Shown here piece after piece: positions 1 to 3,871 of a DNA stretch of 5,004 nucleotides; the first letter of the stretch is position 1, and every line of letters starts with the position of its first letter. The DNA lies in assembly GCA_019752915.1 (NCBI GenBank), contig JAIELO010000062.1, positions 1 to 5,004 on the forward strand, read 5' to 3'. Below the pieces are notes generated by a model, which was not told the origin of the DNA, did not search any database, and was given only the letters and a program-made list of their open reading frames with translations. Source of the DNA: Burkholderiaceae bacterium (lineage in GTDB: Bacteria > Pseudomonadota > Gammaproteobacteria > Burkholderiales > Burkholderiaceae_D). A program made the translations under genes and the position numbers.

Positions 1-1
1 C

Positions 2-751
2 AACTACCGCGACGCCAAAGGCGCGTTTGCCTCACGCTCGGCGCTGAAAGCCGTGCCACGCCTCGGCGACAAGACCTTCGAACAGGCGGCCGGCTTCCTG
101 CGCGTGATGGGCGGCGAGAATCCGCTGGACGCCTCGGCGGTGCACCCGGAATCGTATCCGCTGGTGGAAAAAATCCTCGCCGACATCCGCAAGGATATCA
201 AGGCGGTGATCGGTGAAAGCAGTCTGATCAAGACCTTGCAGCCGGCCAAATATGCCGACCAGCAATTCGGTCTGCCCACCGTCACCGACATTCTGAAAGA
301 GCTGGAAAAGCCGGGGCGCGACCCGCGGCCGGAATTCACCACCGCCACTTTCAAGGAAGGCGTGGAAGAAATCAGCGACCTGCGCCCTGACATGATCCTC
401 GAAGGGGTGGTCACCAACGTCGCCGCCTTCGGCGCTTTTGTCGACATCGGCGTGCATCAGGATGGTCTGGTGCACATTTCCGCCCTGTCCAGTAGCTACG
501 TCAAAGACCCGCACACGGTGGTGCAGGCCGGTCAGGTGGTCAAAGTGAAGGTGCTGGAAGTTGATGCCAAGCGCAAACGCATCGCCCTGACCATGCGCCT
601 GAGCGACAGCGCACCGGCGGCCGGTAGCGCGCCGCAACAGCGTGCCGACCGCAATGACCGTCGCAGCATGGGCCAGCACAGCAAGCAGGCCGCCAAGGTG
701 GAAGCACCGAGCGGCAGCATGGCCGCAGCGTTTGCCAAACTGCGCTCCTAG
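2..751 (+). CDS. tex: Transcription accessory protein Tex, C-terminal part (5' end outside window)
   Basis: The reading frame is open from base 2 to a TAG stop at 749-751, giving about 249 C-terminal residues of a protein that is normally about 770-780 long. Tex is a cytoplasmic nucleic-acid-binding protein linked to transcription and RNA metabolism. The fragment starts in the helix-hairpin-helix part: NYRDAKGAF, then [15 protein letters not shown], then the very typical [15 protein letters not shown]. An S1 RNA-binding domain follows at about bases 389-601, from [20 protein letters not shown] through the [10 protein letters not shown] strand to KRIALTMRL. The last 50 or so residues are a low-complexity Ala/Gln/Arg/Ser tail ending in [11 protein letters not shown], as in many proteobacterial Tex proteins. 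No frameshift or missing motif is visible in the part present. The family call is from recognised motifs; the N-terminal Tex and YqgF-like domains lie outside the window. Confidence 0.96.
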   Translation, partial: NYRDAKGAFASRSALKAVPRLGDKTFEQAAGFLRVMGGENPLDASAVHPESYPLVEKILADIRKDIKAVIGESSLIKTLQPAKYADQQFGLPTVTDILKELEKPGRDPRPEFTTATFKEGVEEISDLRPDMILEGVVTNVAAFGAFVDIGVHQDGLVHISALSSSYVKDPHTVVQAGQVVKVKVLEVDAKRKRIALTMRLSDSAPAAGSAPQQRADRNDRRSMGQHSKQAAKVEAPSGSMAAAFAKLRS

Positions 752-769
752 CAAAGTAATGAAGCAAAC

Positions 770-805
770 TTCCCGGCGCAAAATACGGCGTTCGGGAATT
801 TCTTA
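770..805 (+). terminator. Weak hairpin after tex, possible terminator
   Basis: TTCCCG at 770-775 is the reverse complement of CGGGAA at 793-798. The 17-nt spacer is followed by a short T-rich run (TTTCTT, 799-804). The stem is only 6 bp and the loop is long, so this is a poor intrinsic terminator. It is the only candidate between tex and grxD. It could equally be an operator for the grxD promoter, or chance. Confidence 0.3.
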
Positions 806-839
806 TAAAATACCGCGATCTAATATCTTCACACTGAGG
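804..839 (+). promoter_or_regulatory. Possible grxD -10 elements and ribosome binding site
   Basis: The gap between tex and grxD turns AT-rich at 797-830. It contains two -10-like hexamers, TATAAA (804-809) and TAATAT (821-826), but neither has a convincing -35 at 16-18 bp. GAGG at 836-839, five bases before the ATG at 845, is a reasonable Shine-Dalgarno site and fixes the grxD start. The promoter itself is inferred from composition and position only. Confidence 0.3.
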
Positions 840-844
840 CAGCC

Positions 845-1159
845 ATGAGCGACGACGTACAAACCTGGATTAAAGACACTGTGACCAACACCAAAGTGGT
901 GCTGTTCATGAAGGGCACCGCCCAGTTCCCGCAATGCGGCTTTTCCGGTCGCGCCATCCAGATCCTGAAAACTTGTGGCATTGAAAACATTGCTACCGTC
1001 AACGTGCTGGATGACCCGGAAGTTCGTCAGGGCATCAAGGACTACTCGAACTGGCCAACCATTCCGCAGTTGTACATCAACGGCGAATTCATCGGCGGCT
1101 CGGACATCATGAACGAAATGTTCGAATCGGGCGAACTGAAAGCCCTGCTGGATGCCTGA
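845..1159 (+). CDS. grxD: Monothiol glutaredoxin Grx4/GrxD (CGFS type)
   Basis: A 104-residue cytoplasmic glutaredoxin of the monothiol CGFS class, which binds [2Fe-2S] clusters with glutathione and works in Fe-S cluster delivery and iron homeostasis, often with BolA-type partners, rather than as a dithiol reductase. The sequence shows the glutathione-contacting lysine in FMKGT (K23), the active-site CGFS at residues 31-34, the cis-proline motif WPTIPQLY at 70-77, and GGSDI at 84-88. Length and motif order match a complete single-domain GrxD. The ATG at 845 has GAGG five bases upstream. The stop (TGA, 1157-1159) overlaps the ubiX start at 1152 by 8 bp, so the two genes are almost certainly translationally coupled and co-transcribed. 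Nothing looks truncated. Confidence 0.97.
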   Translation: MSDDVQTWIKDTVTNTKVVLFMKGTAQFPQCGFSGRAIQILKTCGIENIATVNVLDDPEVRQGIKDYSNWPTIPQLYINGEFIGGSDIMNEMFESGELKALLDA

Positions 1160-1751
1160 TCGGCCACGGCGGATTGTTGTCGCCATCACCGGCGCCACGG
1201 GCGCCGTGTATGGCTTGCGTCTGCTGCAGTTTTTACGCGATGCCCCCGGCATCGAGAGCCATCTGATTCTGTCCGATGCGGCCATTCTGACCATGCATCA
1301 GGAAACCGGCTTACAGAAACGCGAGGTGGAAGCGCTAGCCCATGTGGTGCACAAGGTGCGCGATATCGGCGCCAGCGTGGCCAGCGGCTCGTTCCAGTCG
1401 GATGGCATGATCATCGCGCCCTGCTCGATGAAAACCCTCGCTTCGGTGGCCCACGGCCTGTCCGATAATCTGGTGGCGCGGGCCGCCGACGTGGTGCTCA
1501 AGGAGCGCCGCCGCTTAGTGCTGATGGTCAGGGAAACGCCGTTCAATCTGGCGCACTTGCGAAATATGACGGCCGTCACGGAAATGGGCGGCATTATCTT
1601 CCCGCCCCTGCCCAGTTTCTATCATCAACCCAGCTCCATTGCAGAGATGGTTGACCACACGGTGGCCCGCGTACTCGATCTGTTCGAGATCGAACACGGT
1701 CTGGCACCGCGCTGGCAAGGCATGCACGCCGGTAGCACCGGCGCACCATAA
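1152..1751 (+). CDS. ubiX: Flavin prenyltransferase UbiX
   Basis: A 199-residue flavoprotein-fold enzyme that joins dimethylallyl phosphate to reduced FMN to make prenylated FMN, the cofactor of UbiD-type decarboxylases; the classic use is decarboxylation of 4-hydroxy-3-polyprenylbenzoate in ubiquinone synthesis. Visible family marks: the N-terminal FMN loop [10 protein letters not shown] (12-21), the SD pair after strand 2 (41-42), [15 protein letters not shown] (83-97), [15 protein letters not shown] (106-120), RETPF (127-131, carrying the Arg-Glu pair of the active site), FYHQP (156-160) and PRW (186-188). The first loop carries Thr16 where the Pseudomonas UbiX has Ser15. The gene starts inside the 3' end of grxD (8-bp overlap). 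The start is fixed because the frame needs this ATG to include the FMN loop. ubiD is not in the window. The next gene converges from the other strand 2 bp beyond the stop. Confidence 0.96.
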   Translation: MPDRPRRIVVAITGATGAVYGLRLLQFLRDAPGIESHLILSDAAILTMHQETGLQKREVEALAHVVHKVRDIGASVASGSFQSDGMIIAPCSMKTLASVAHGLSDNLVARAADVVLKERRRLVLMVRETPFNLAHLRNMTAVTEMGGIIFPPLPSFYHQPSSIAEMVDHTVARVLDLFEIEHGLAPRWQGMHAGSTGAP

Positions 1752-1753
1752 AA

Positions 1754-1924
1754 CTAGCGCTGGTCGAACGACTGGCCGCTGAGCCGCTTCAAATCACGGG
1801 CTTCTTCCACCATGCGACGATGGGCGATGCGCTTGCGCATCACCTCGGCATGCTGGGCCGCCGTCATGGGCGGCGCGGTCATCAGATCCTTCAACTGTGC
1901 AACATTGCTATAATTACTATTCAT
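1754..1924 (-). CDS. Small basic hypothetical protein
   Basis: I do not recognise a family. From the ATG at 1924 the product is 56 residues: an Asn/Ser-rich start (MNSNYSNVAQLKDLM) followed by a probably helical, charged segment (MTAAQHAEVMRKRIAHRRMVEEARDLKRLSGQSFDQR). The in-frame GTG at 1981 would add 19 residues; it has AGG about 8-9 bases upstream, while the ATG has only a weak GAG. I prefer the ATG because the added stretch (Gln/His-rich) does not look like coding sequence of this genome. Codons from LKDLM onward have mostly G or C in third position, as in the neighbouring genes, which supports real coding. There is no signal peptide, membrane segment or cysteine pair. It runs convergent to ubiX with 2 bp between the stops. 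A 12-bp-arm inverted repeat lies just upstream of the longer start. Confidence 0.55.
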   Translation of the reverse strand: MNSNYSNVAQLKDLMTAPPMTAAQHAEVMRKRIAHRRMVEEARDLKRLSGQSFDQR

Positions 1925-1981
1925 CGGATGGCTCAAACCGTGACTCCCGAAATATGGTTGATGCTGTTGGATACTGATCAC

Positions 1982-2015
1982 CGCGAATACCTGCGATTAC
2001 TGACAGGTGTTCGCG
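1982..2015. repeat. Inverted repeat with 12-bp arms
   Basis: CGCGAATACCTG (1982-1993) and CAGGTGTTCGCG (2004-2015) are complementary at 11 of 12 positions, around a 10-base loop. As + strand RNA the single mismatch is a U-G wobble, so the stem would be continuous. No T-run follows on either side, so it is not a typical terminator. It lies immediately upstream of the small minus-strand gene (next to the GTG at 1981, 57 bp upstream of the ATG at 1924). It could be an operator, an mRNA leader hairpin or a dispersed repeat. Confidence 0.75.
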
Positions 2016-2103
2016 TAGACATGCGGCGTTGTTGCGTGCACCTCATGCATATCCCACTGTACCTTAAAACGATGTCGAAACCATGACATTGCACAGAAGT
2101 TCA

Positions 2104-2133
2104 GAAAATAAAAAAGGCGCCCTTGCGGGCGCC
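2104..2133 (-). terminator. Intrinsic terminator of the XRE regulator gene
   Basis: GGCGCCC (2116-2122) and GGGCGCC (2127-2133) form a perfect 7-bp GC stem with a 4-base loop. An A-rich run at 2104-2115 reads as a long T-tract on the minus strand. The polarity fits only leftward transcription, so it ends the transcript of the gene at 2240-2647, leaving a 3' untranslated region of roughly 130 bases. It also shields the small gene at 1754-1924 from read-through. Confidence 0.88.
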
Positions 2134-2147
2134 GGTTCCGAACAAAA

Positions 2148-2178
2148 ACTGGTCGACCAGTGAAACTAGTTTCACTGG
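2148..2178. repeat. Two overlapping perfect palindromes
   Basis: Bases 2148-2161 (ACTGGTCGACCAGT) are a perfect 14-bp palindrome. Bases 2157-2178 are a perfect 22-bp palindrome with half CCAGTGAAACT followed by its complement. They share CCAGT at 2157-2161, so ACTGG occurs at both 2148-2152 and 2174-2178, spaced 26 bp, and both copies can pair with the same CCAGT. The element lies in the 3' region of the XRE regulator gene, 62 bp beyond its stop and before its terminator. Two overlapping perfect palindromes suggest a protein-binding site or mutually exclusive RNA hairpins. The function is unknown. Confidence 0.8.
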
Positions 2179-2218
2179 AGAACAAAGCATCGAATAGTCA
2201 CAAACGGTCAAATAATCT

Positions 2219-2253
2219 CCGTACTACTACGGATTTTGACTACTTTTGGTAGT
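2219..2253. repeat. Two short inverted repeats around the regulator stop codon
   Basis: CCGTA/TACGG (2219-2223 and 2228-2232, 4-base loop) and ACTAC/GTAGT (2239-2243 and 2249-2253, 5-base loop) lie side by side. The second spans the TAG stop (2240-2242) of the XRE gene. The stems are only 5 bp, so each alone could be chance; together with the palindromes downstream they make the 3' end of this gene unusually symmetric. Confidence 0.35.
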
Positions 2254-2647
2254 TAACCCGTACCAGCATGCGGATAAATTCGCGTGCAATCTGGCGGTGA
2301 TGCTCATCCAATCGTTGTAAATCCGCGATCAACTTGACGTCGGCCGACTCGAAACGGGACACACCGTTCGCACCATCACCTTGCTGGGTATCACCTTCGG
2401 CGCCGCCAAAACGCAACCAGTCGGCAGGCACACCCAACCACTGTGCAATCATGCGCAACTTTTCTTGCGTCGGAATCGCCTCACCGACCAGCCACTTACG
2501 GGCAGCATGGACGGTGATCGGTCGACCATCGAAACGGATATTGAATTCCCGAGCCAGCCGGGTAGGGCTGTCGGGGGAGTAATGGGCATTCTTGAGCGCC
2601 TGCTGGAGGCGCTGACTAAAGCTTTCGCGTTCATTTGAGGAATTCAT
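2240..2647 (-). CDS. XRE/Cro-CI-like helix-turn-helix regulator
   Basis: A 135-residue soluble protein with an N-terminal lambda-repressor-like DNA-binding domain at about residues 8-80. The helical run SFSQRLQQALKNA leads into PTRLAREFNIRF, then the recognition region TVHAARKWLVGEAIPTQEKLRMIAQWLGVPADWLRFG. A Gly/Asp/Gln-rich linker (about 82-98) leads to a short C-terminal helix pair (SADVKLIADLQRLDEHHRQIAREFIRMLVRV) that may serve for dimer formation. There is no LexA-type Ser-Lys protease domain or large effector domain. The ATG at 2647 is the only start that keeps the first helix, although no clear Shine-Dalgarno site precedes it. The gene is single, with a strong terminator downstream and inverted repeats just upstream of its start, which suggests self-regulation. 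It resembles conserved orphan XRE regulators of betaproteobacteria; targets unknown. There is no neighbouring toxin, methylase or phage gene. Confidence 0.9.
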   Translation of the reverse strand: MNSSNERESFSQRLQQALKNAHYSPDSPTRLAREFNIRFDGRPITVHAARKWLVGEAIPTQEKLRMIAQWLGVPADWLRFGGAEGDTQQGDGANGVSRFESADVKLIADLQRLDEHHRQIAREFIRMLVRVNYQK

Positions 2648-2657
2648 ATTTGCACTA

Positions 2658-2701
2658 TTTCACGTTGCGACATGAAAGTCAGTCTCTTGTTTCGGAGACT
2701 G
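2658..2701 (-). promoter_or_regulatory. Candidate operator region of the XRE regulator (two inverted repeats)
   Basis: TTTCACGT (2658-2665) and ACATGAAA (2670-2677) form an imperfect inverted repeat, 7 of 8 positions, with a 4-base centre. It lies 10-30 bases before the ATG at 2647. Directly next to it CAGTCTC (2680-2686) and GAGACTG (2695-2701) form a perfect 7-bp repeat with an 8-base centre. This position suits operators for a self-repressing XRE protein. I could not place a convincing -35/-10 pair here, so the exact promoter is undecided. Confidence 0.5.
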
Positions 2702-2748
2702 GTTTGTGACATCTAAGGAATTTCAAGGACACACTTGGACTAGCCGAT

Positions 2749-2800
2749 GTCGCGAATGCTTCGCCCGACGCGACCGAACAAAATTCGGTTTTCGTTTTAT
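2749..2800 (+). other. Structured element with terminator-like end; possible small RNA or leader
   Basis: GTCGCG (2749-2754) can pair with CGCGAC (2769-2774). Within the same stretch GCGAA/TTCGC (2752-2756, 2760-2764) forms a tight alternative hairpin. ACCGAA/TTCGGT (2773-2778, 2784-2789) forms a 6-bp stem followed by a T-rich run (TTTCGTTTT) on the + strand. The last hairpin resembles a weak rightward terminator, but no + strand gene precedes it, and I see no good promoter upstream. It may be the 3' end of a small RNA or simply intergenic symmetry. Confidence 0.3.
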
Positions 2801-2815
2801 CTGAGAAAGATCAAC

Positions 2816-2842
2816 AACCGGTTCATTTTAGTTTAAAACCGG
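2816..2842. repeat. AACCGG direct repeats 21 bp apart in AT-rich DNA
   Basis: AACCGG occurs at 2816-2821 and 2837-2842, exactly 21 bp apart, about two helical turns. The first copy lies within the palindrome AACCGGTT. The DNA between and after is AT-rich and promoter-like; TAAAAT read on the minus strand (2825-2830) resembles a -10 box, though with no well-spaced -35. This could be a far-upstream regulator site or promoter. The evidence is spacing and composition only. Confidence 0.3.
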
Positions 2843-2862
2843 AAATAAAACGCAAAGAATTT

Positions 2863-3237
2863 TCATCTGCTAGCCACTCCGGCAACAGGCGCTCCCATGC
2901 ACCGGAACAGGGCAGCGTGCAAGCGCACCATGCTGCGCCGCAGCAACCATCGCGTTCCCAAGGCATGCAGGCGGGCTAAGGCTTTCCGGCTTATCCGGCC
3001 CGCTTGGGCGGCAGTCGGCGAACGACGTGGTAGCGGCACCACGCGACGCGCTTGCATTTGACACAGCCGCCCTTCCTCCAGCCCGGCTAGCAGCCCCTTG
3101 GACGGCACTTGCCGGTCTGCTGCAAGCGCTGGCAACTGGCTTGGGAATGCTTTGGCCGGTGTGGCAAAGACCAATACATCATTTGGCCATTTGGCAAATT
3201 TATCCAAAGATTCGGGAATCTGGCCCGGCAAGGCCAT
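2863..3237 (-). CDS. Doubtful hypothetical ORF
   Basis: From ATG 3237 this frame reads about 124 residues (a GTG at 3252 would add five), starting MALPGQIPESLDKFAKWPNDVL and ending in an Arg/Leu/Ala-rich, strongly basic C-terminus. I recognise no family, domain, signal peptide or catalytic motif. No Shine-Dalgarno site precedes either start. Third positions are more mixed than in the sure genes of the window, and the second half looks like non-coding GC-rich DNA read as protein. It could be an ORFan, a decayed gene or chance. It is listed because the region is otherwise empty and the frame is the longest one there that does not simply run into the next gene. Confidence 0.25.
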   Translation of the reverse strand: MALPGQIPESLDKFAKWPNDVLVFATPAKAFPSQLPALAADRQVPSKGLLAGLEEGRLCQMQARRVVPLPRRSPTAAQAGRISRKALARLHALGTRWLLRRSMVRLHAALFRCMGAPVAGVASR

Positions 3238-3323
3238 CGACGAAACAGTCACGCACCGTCTGCCTGACGCGACGCCGGCCTGCCACGCTATGGCAATTTT
3301 TATCCTTCGGCCAGACTTCAGGC

Positions 3324-3352
3324 TACAATGGGATTGACGTTGACGTAAACGG
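3324..3352 (+). promoter_or_regulatory. liuR promoter with LiuR operator copy
   Basis: TACAAT (3324-3329) is a good -10 box, though its -35 is poor. Just downstream, 3337-3352 reads ACGTTGACGTAAACGG and matches the perfect palindrome upstream of liuA at 14 of 16 positions. TTGACG is also repeated in tandem at 3334-3345. A repressor bound here would block initiation or escape from the TACAAT promoter, so self-repression by LiuR is the simple reading. TTGACG could alternatively act as a -35, but no matching -10 follows at the right distance. Confidence 0.7.
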
Positions 3353-3380
3353 AAATTGCACGACTTACCGCACAGAACAG

Positions 3381-3785
3381 ATGCCTACTTACACCATTAC
3401 CGAACTGGCCCGCGAATTCGACATCACGGCGCGCGCCATCCGCTTTTACGAAGATCAGGGCCTGCTGAGTCCCTCGCGCGAAGGCACGGGCGGACGCAAC
3501 CGCGTCTACACGCCGCGTGACCGCACCCGCCTCAAGCTGACCCTGCGCGGCAAACGCCTCGGTTTGTCGCTCTCGGAAATCAAAAGTCTGGTCGACATGT
3601 ACGAGACCCCGAAAGACACCAGCGCCCAGATGAACCGCTTCCTCGGCGTACTGGCCCAGCACCGCGAAACGCTGGAACAGCAGCGCGAAGACATTGAAAT
3701 GTCGCTGGCGGAAATCACCGCCCACGAAGATGAATGCAAACGTCTGCTGGCCGCGATCGGCACCGGAAACGCGCCGGCAGCATAA
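3381..3785 (+). CDS. liuR: MerR-family regulator, LiuR type
   Basis: A 134-residue cytoplasmic regulator of branched-chain amino acid (leucine/isovalerate) catabolism. Residues 4-30 (YTITELAREFDITARAIRFYEDQGLLSP) are the MerR winged helix-turn-helix. RNRVYTPRDRTRLKLTLRGKRLGLSLSEIKSLV (39-71) completes the DNA-binding domain, and a coiled-coil dimer helix runs from about 80 to 123. There is a single cysteine (C119) and none of the paired metal-binding cysteines of CueR, ZntR or MerR, so this is not a metal sensor. The ATG at 3381 starts right before the HTH; no clear Shine-Dalgarno site is visible. The frame stays open upstream to 3027, but that would run through the promoter and operator and has no MerR homology. 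The liuR assignment rests on the HTH type, the adjacent liuA and operator copies before both genes. Confidence 0.92.
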   Translation: MPTYTITELAREFDITARAIRFYEDQGLLSPSREGTGGRNRVYTPRDRTRLKLTLRGKRLGLSLSEIKSLVDMYETPKDTSAQMNRFLGVLAQHRETLEQQREDIEMSLAEITAHEDECKRLLAAIGTGNAPAA

Positions 3786-3802
3786 AAACAGCTGCGGCTA
3801 CC

Positions 3803-3836
3803 TTACGTTTACGTAAACGTCACACCAGCGTATGAT
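3803..3836 (+). promoter_or_regulatory. liuA promoter and LiuR operator
   Basis: Bases 3805-3820 are a perfect 16-bp palindrome, ACGTTTACGTAAACGT, and the symmetry extends imperfectly to 3803-3822. It overlaps a candidate -35 TTTACG (3808-3813), 17 bp before a -10 TATGAT (3831-3836); transcription would start near 3843. Palindromes built on TTTACGTAAA are the known style of LiuR sites upstream of liu operons in proteobacteria. Overlap with the -35 region fits either repression or MerR-style control. Confidence 0.82.
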
Positions 3837-3871
3837 GACCCCTTCCAATACACCAGAAGAATGAGGATGAC

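Larger units (their letters stand above)
2648..3380. other. Gene-poor spacer between the divergent regulators
   Basis: These 730 bases separate two genes transcribed away from each other. The left part (to about 2870) is AT-rich and holds the inverted and direct repeats listed separately. The middle (about 2880-3110) is GC-rich and contains only small symmetries, for example CGTGGT/ACCACG at 3026-3031 and 3038-3043. The right part up to 3323 shows no RNA gene, transposase fragment or recognisable protein remnant. The last 60 bases carry the liuR promoter region. Confidence 0.6.

Noticed and set aside
32..781. Long minus-strand frame of 249 codons across tex
   Set aside because: It lies antisense to clear Tex domains, is rich in His/Gln/Phe as expected for a mirror frame of GC-biased codons, and has no recognisable motif.
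1820..2086. Plus-strand frame of 88 codons
   Set aside because: Runs antisense to the small minus-strand gene and through the 12-bp-arm inverted repeat; no ribosome binding site and no protein-like composition.
2157..2178. ParB parS-like site
   Set aside because: parS has TTTCAC followed by GTGAAA at its centre; here the half-sites are in reversed order, so it does not match.
2240..2647. Phage repressor or toxin-antitoxin antitoxin as the identity of the XRE gene
   Set aside because: No phage genes, integrase, att-like repeats or toxin-like partner gene lie beside it, and it lacks a LexA-type protease domain.
3027..3380. In-frame 118-residue N-terminal extension of LiuR
   Set aside because: It would translate through the TACAAT box and operator copy. 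MerR proteins begin directly at the HTH, as with the ATG at 3381.
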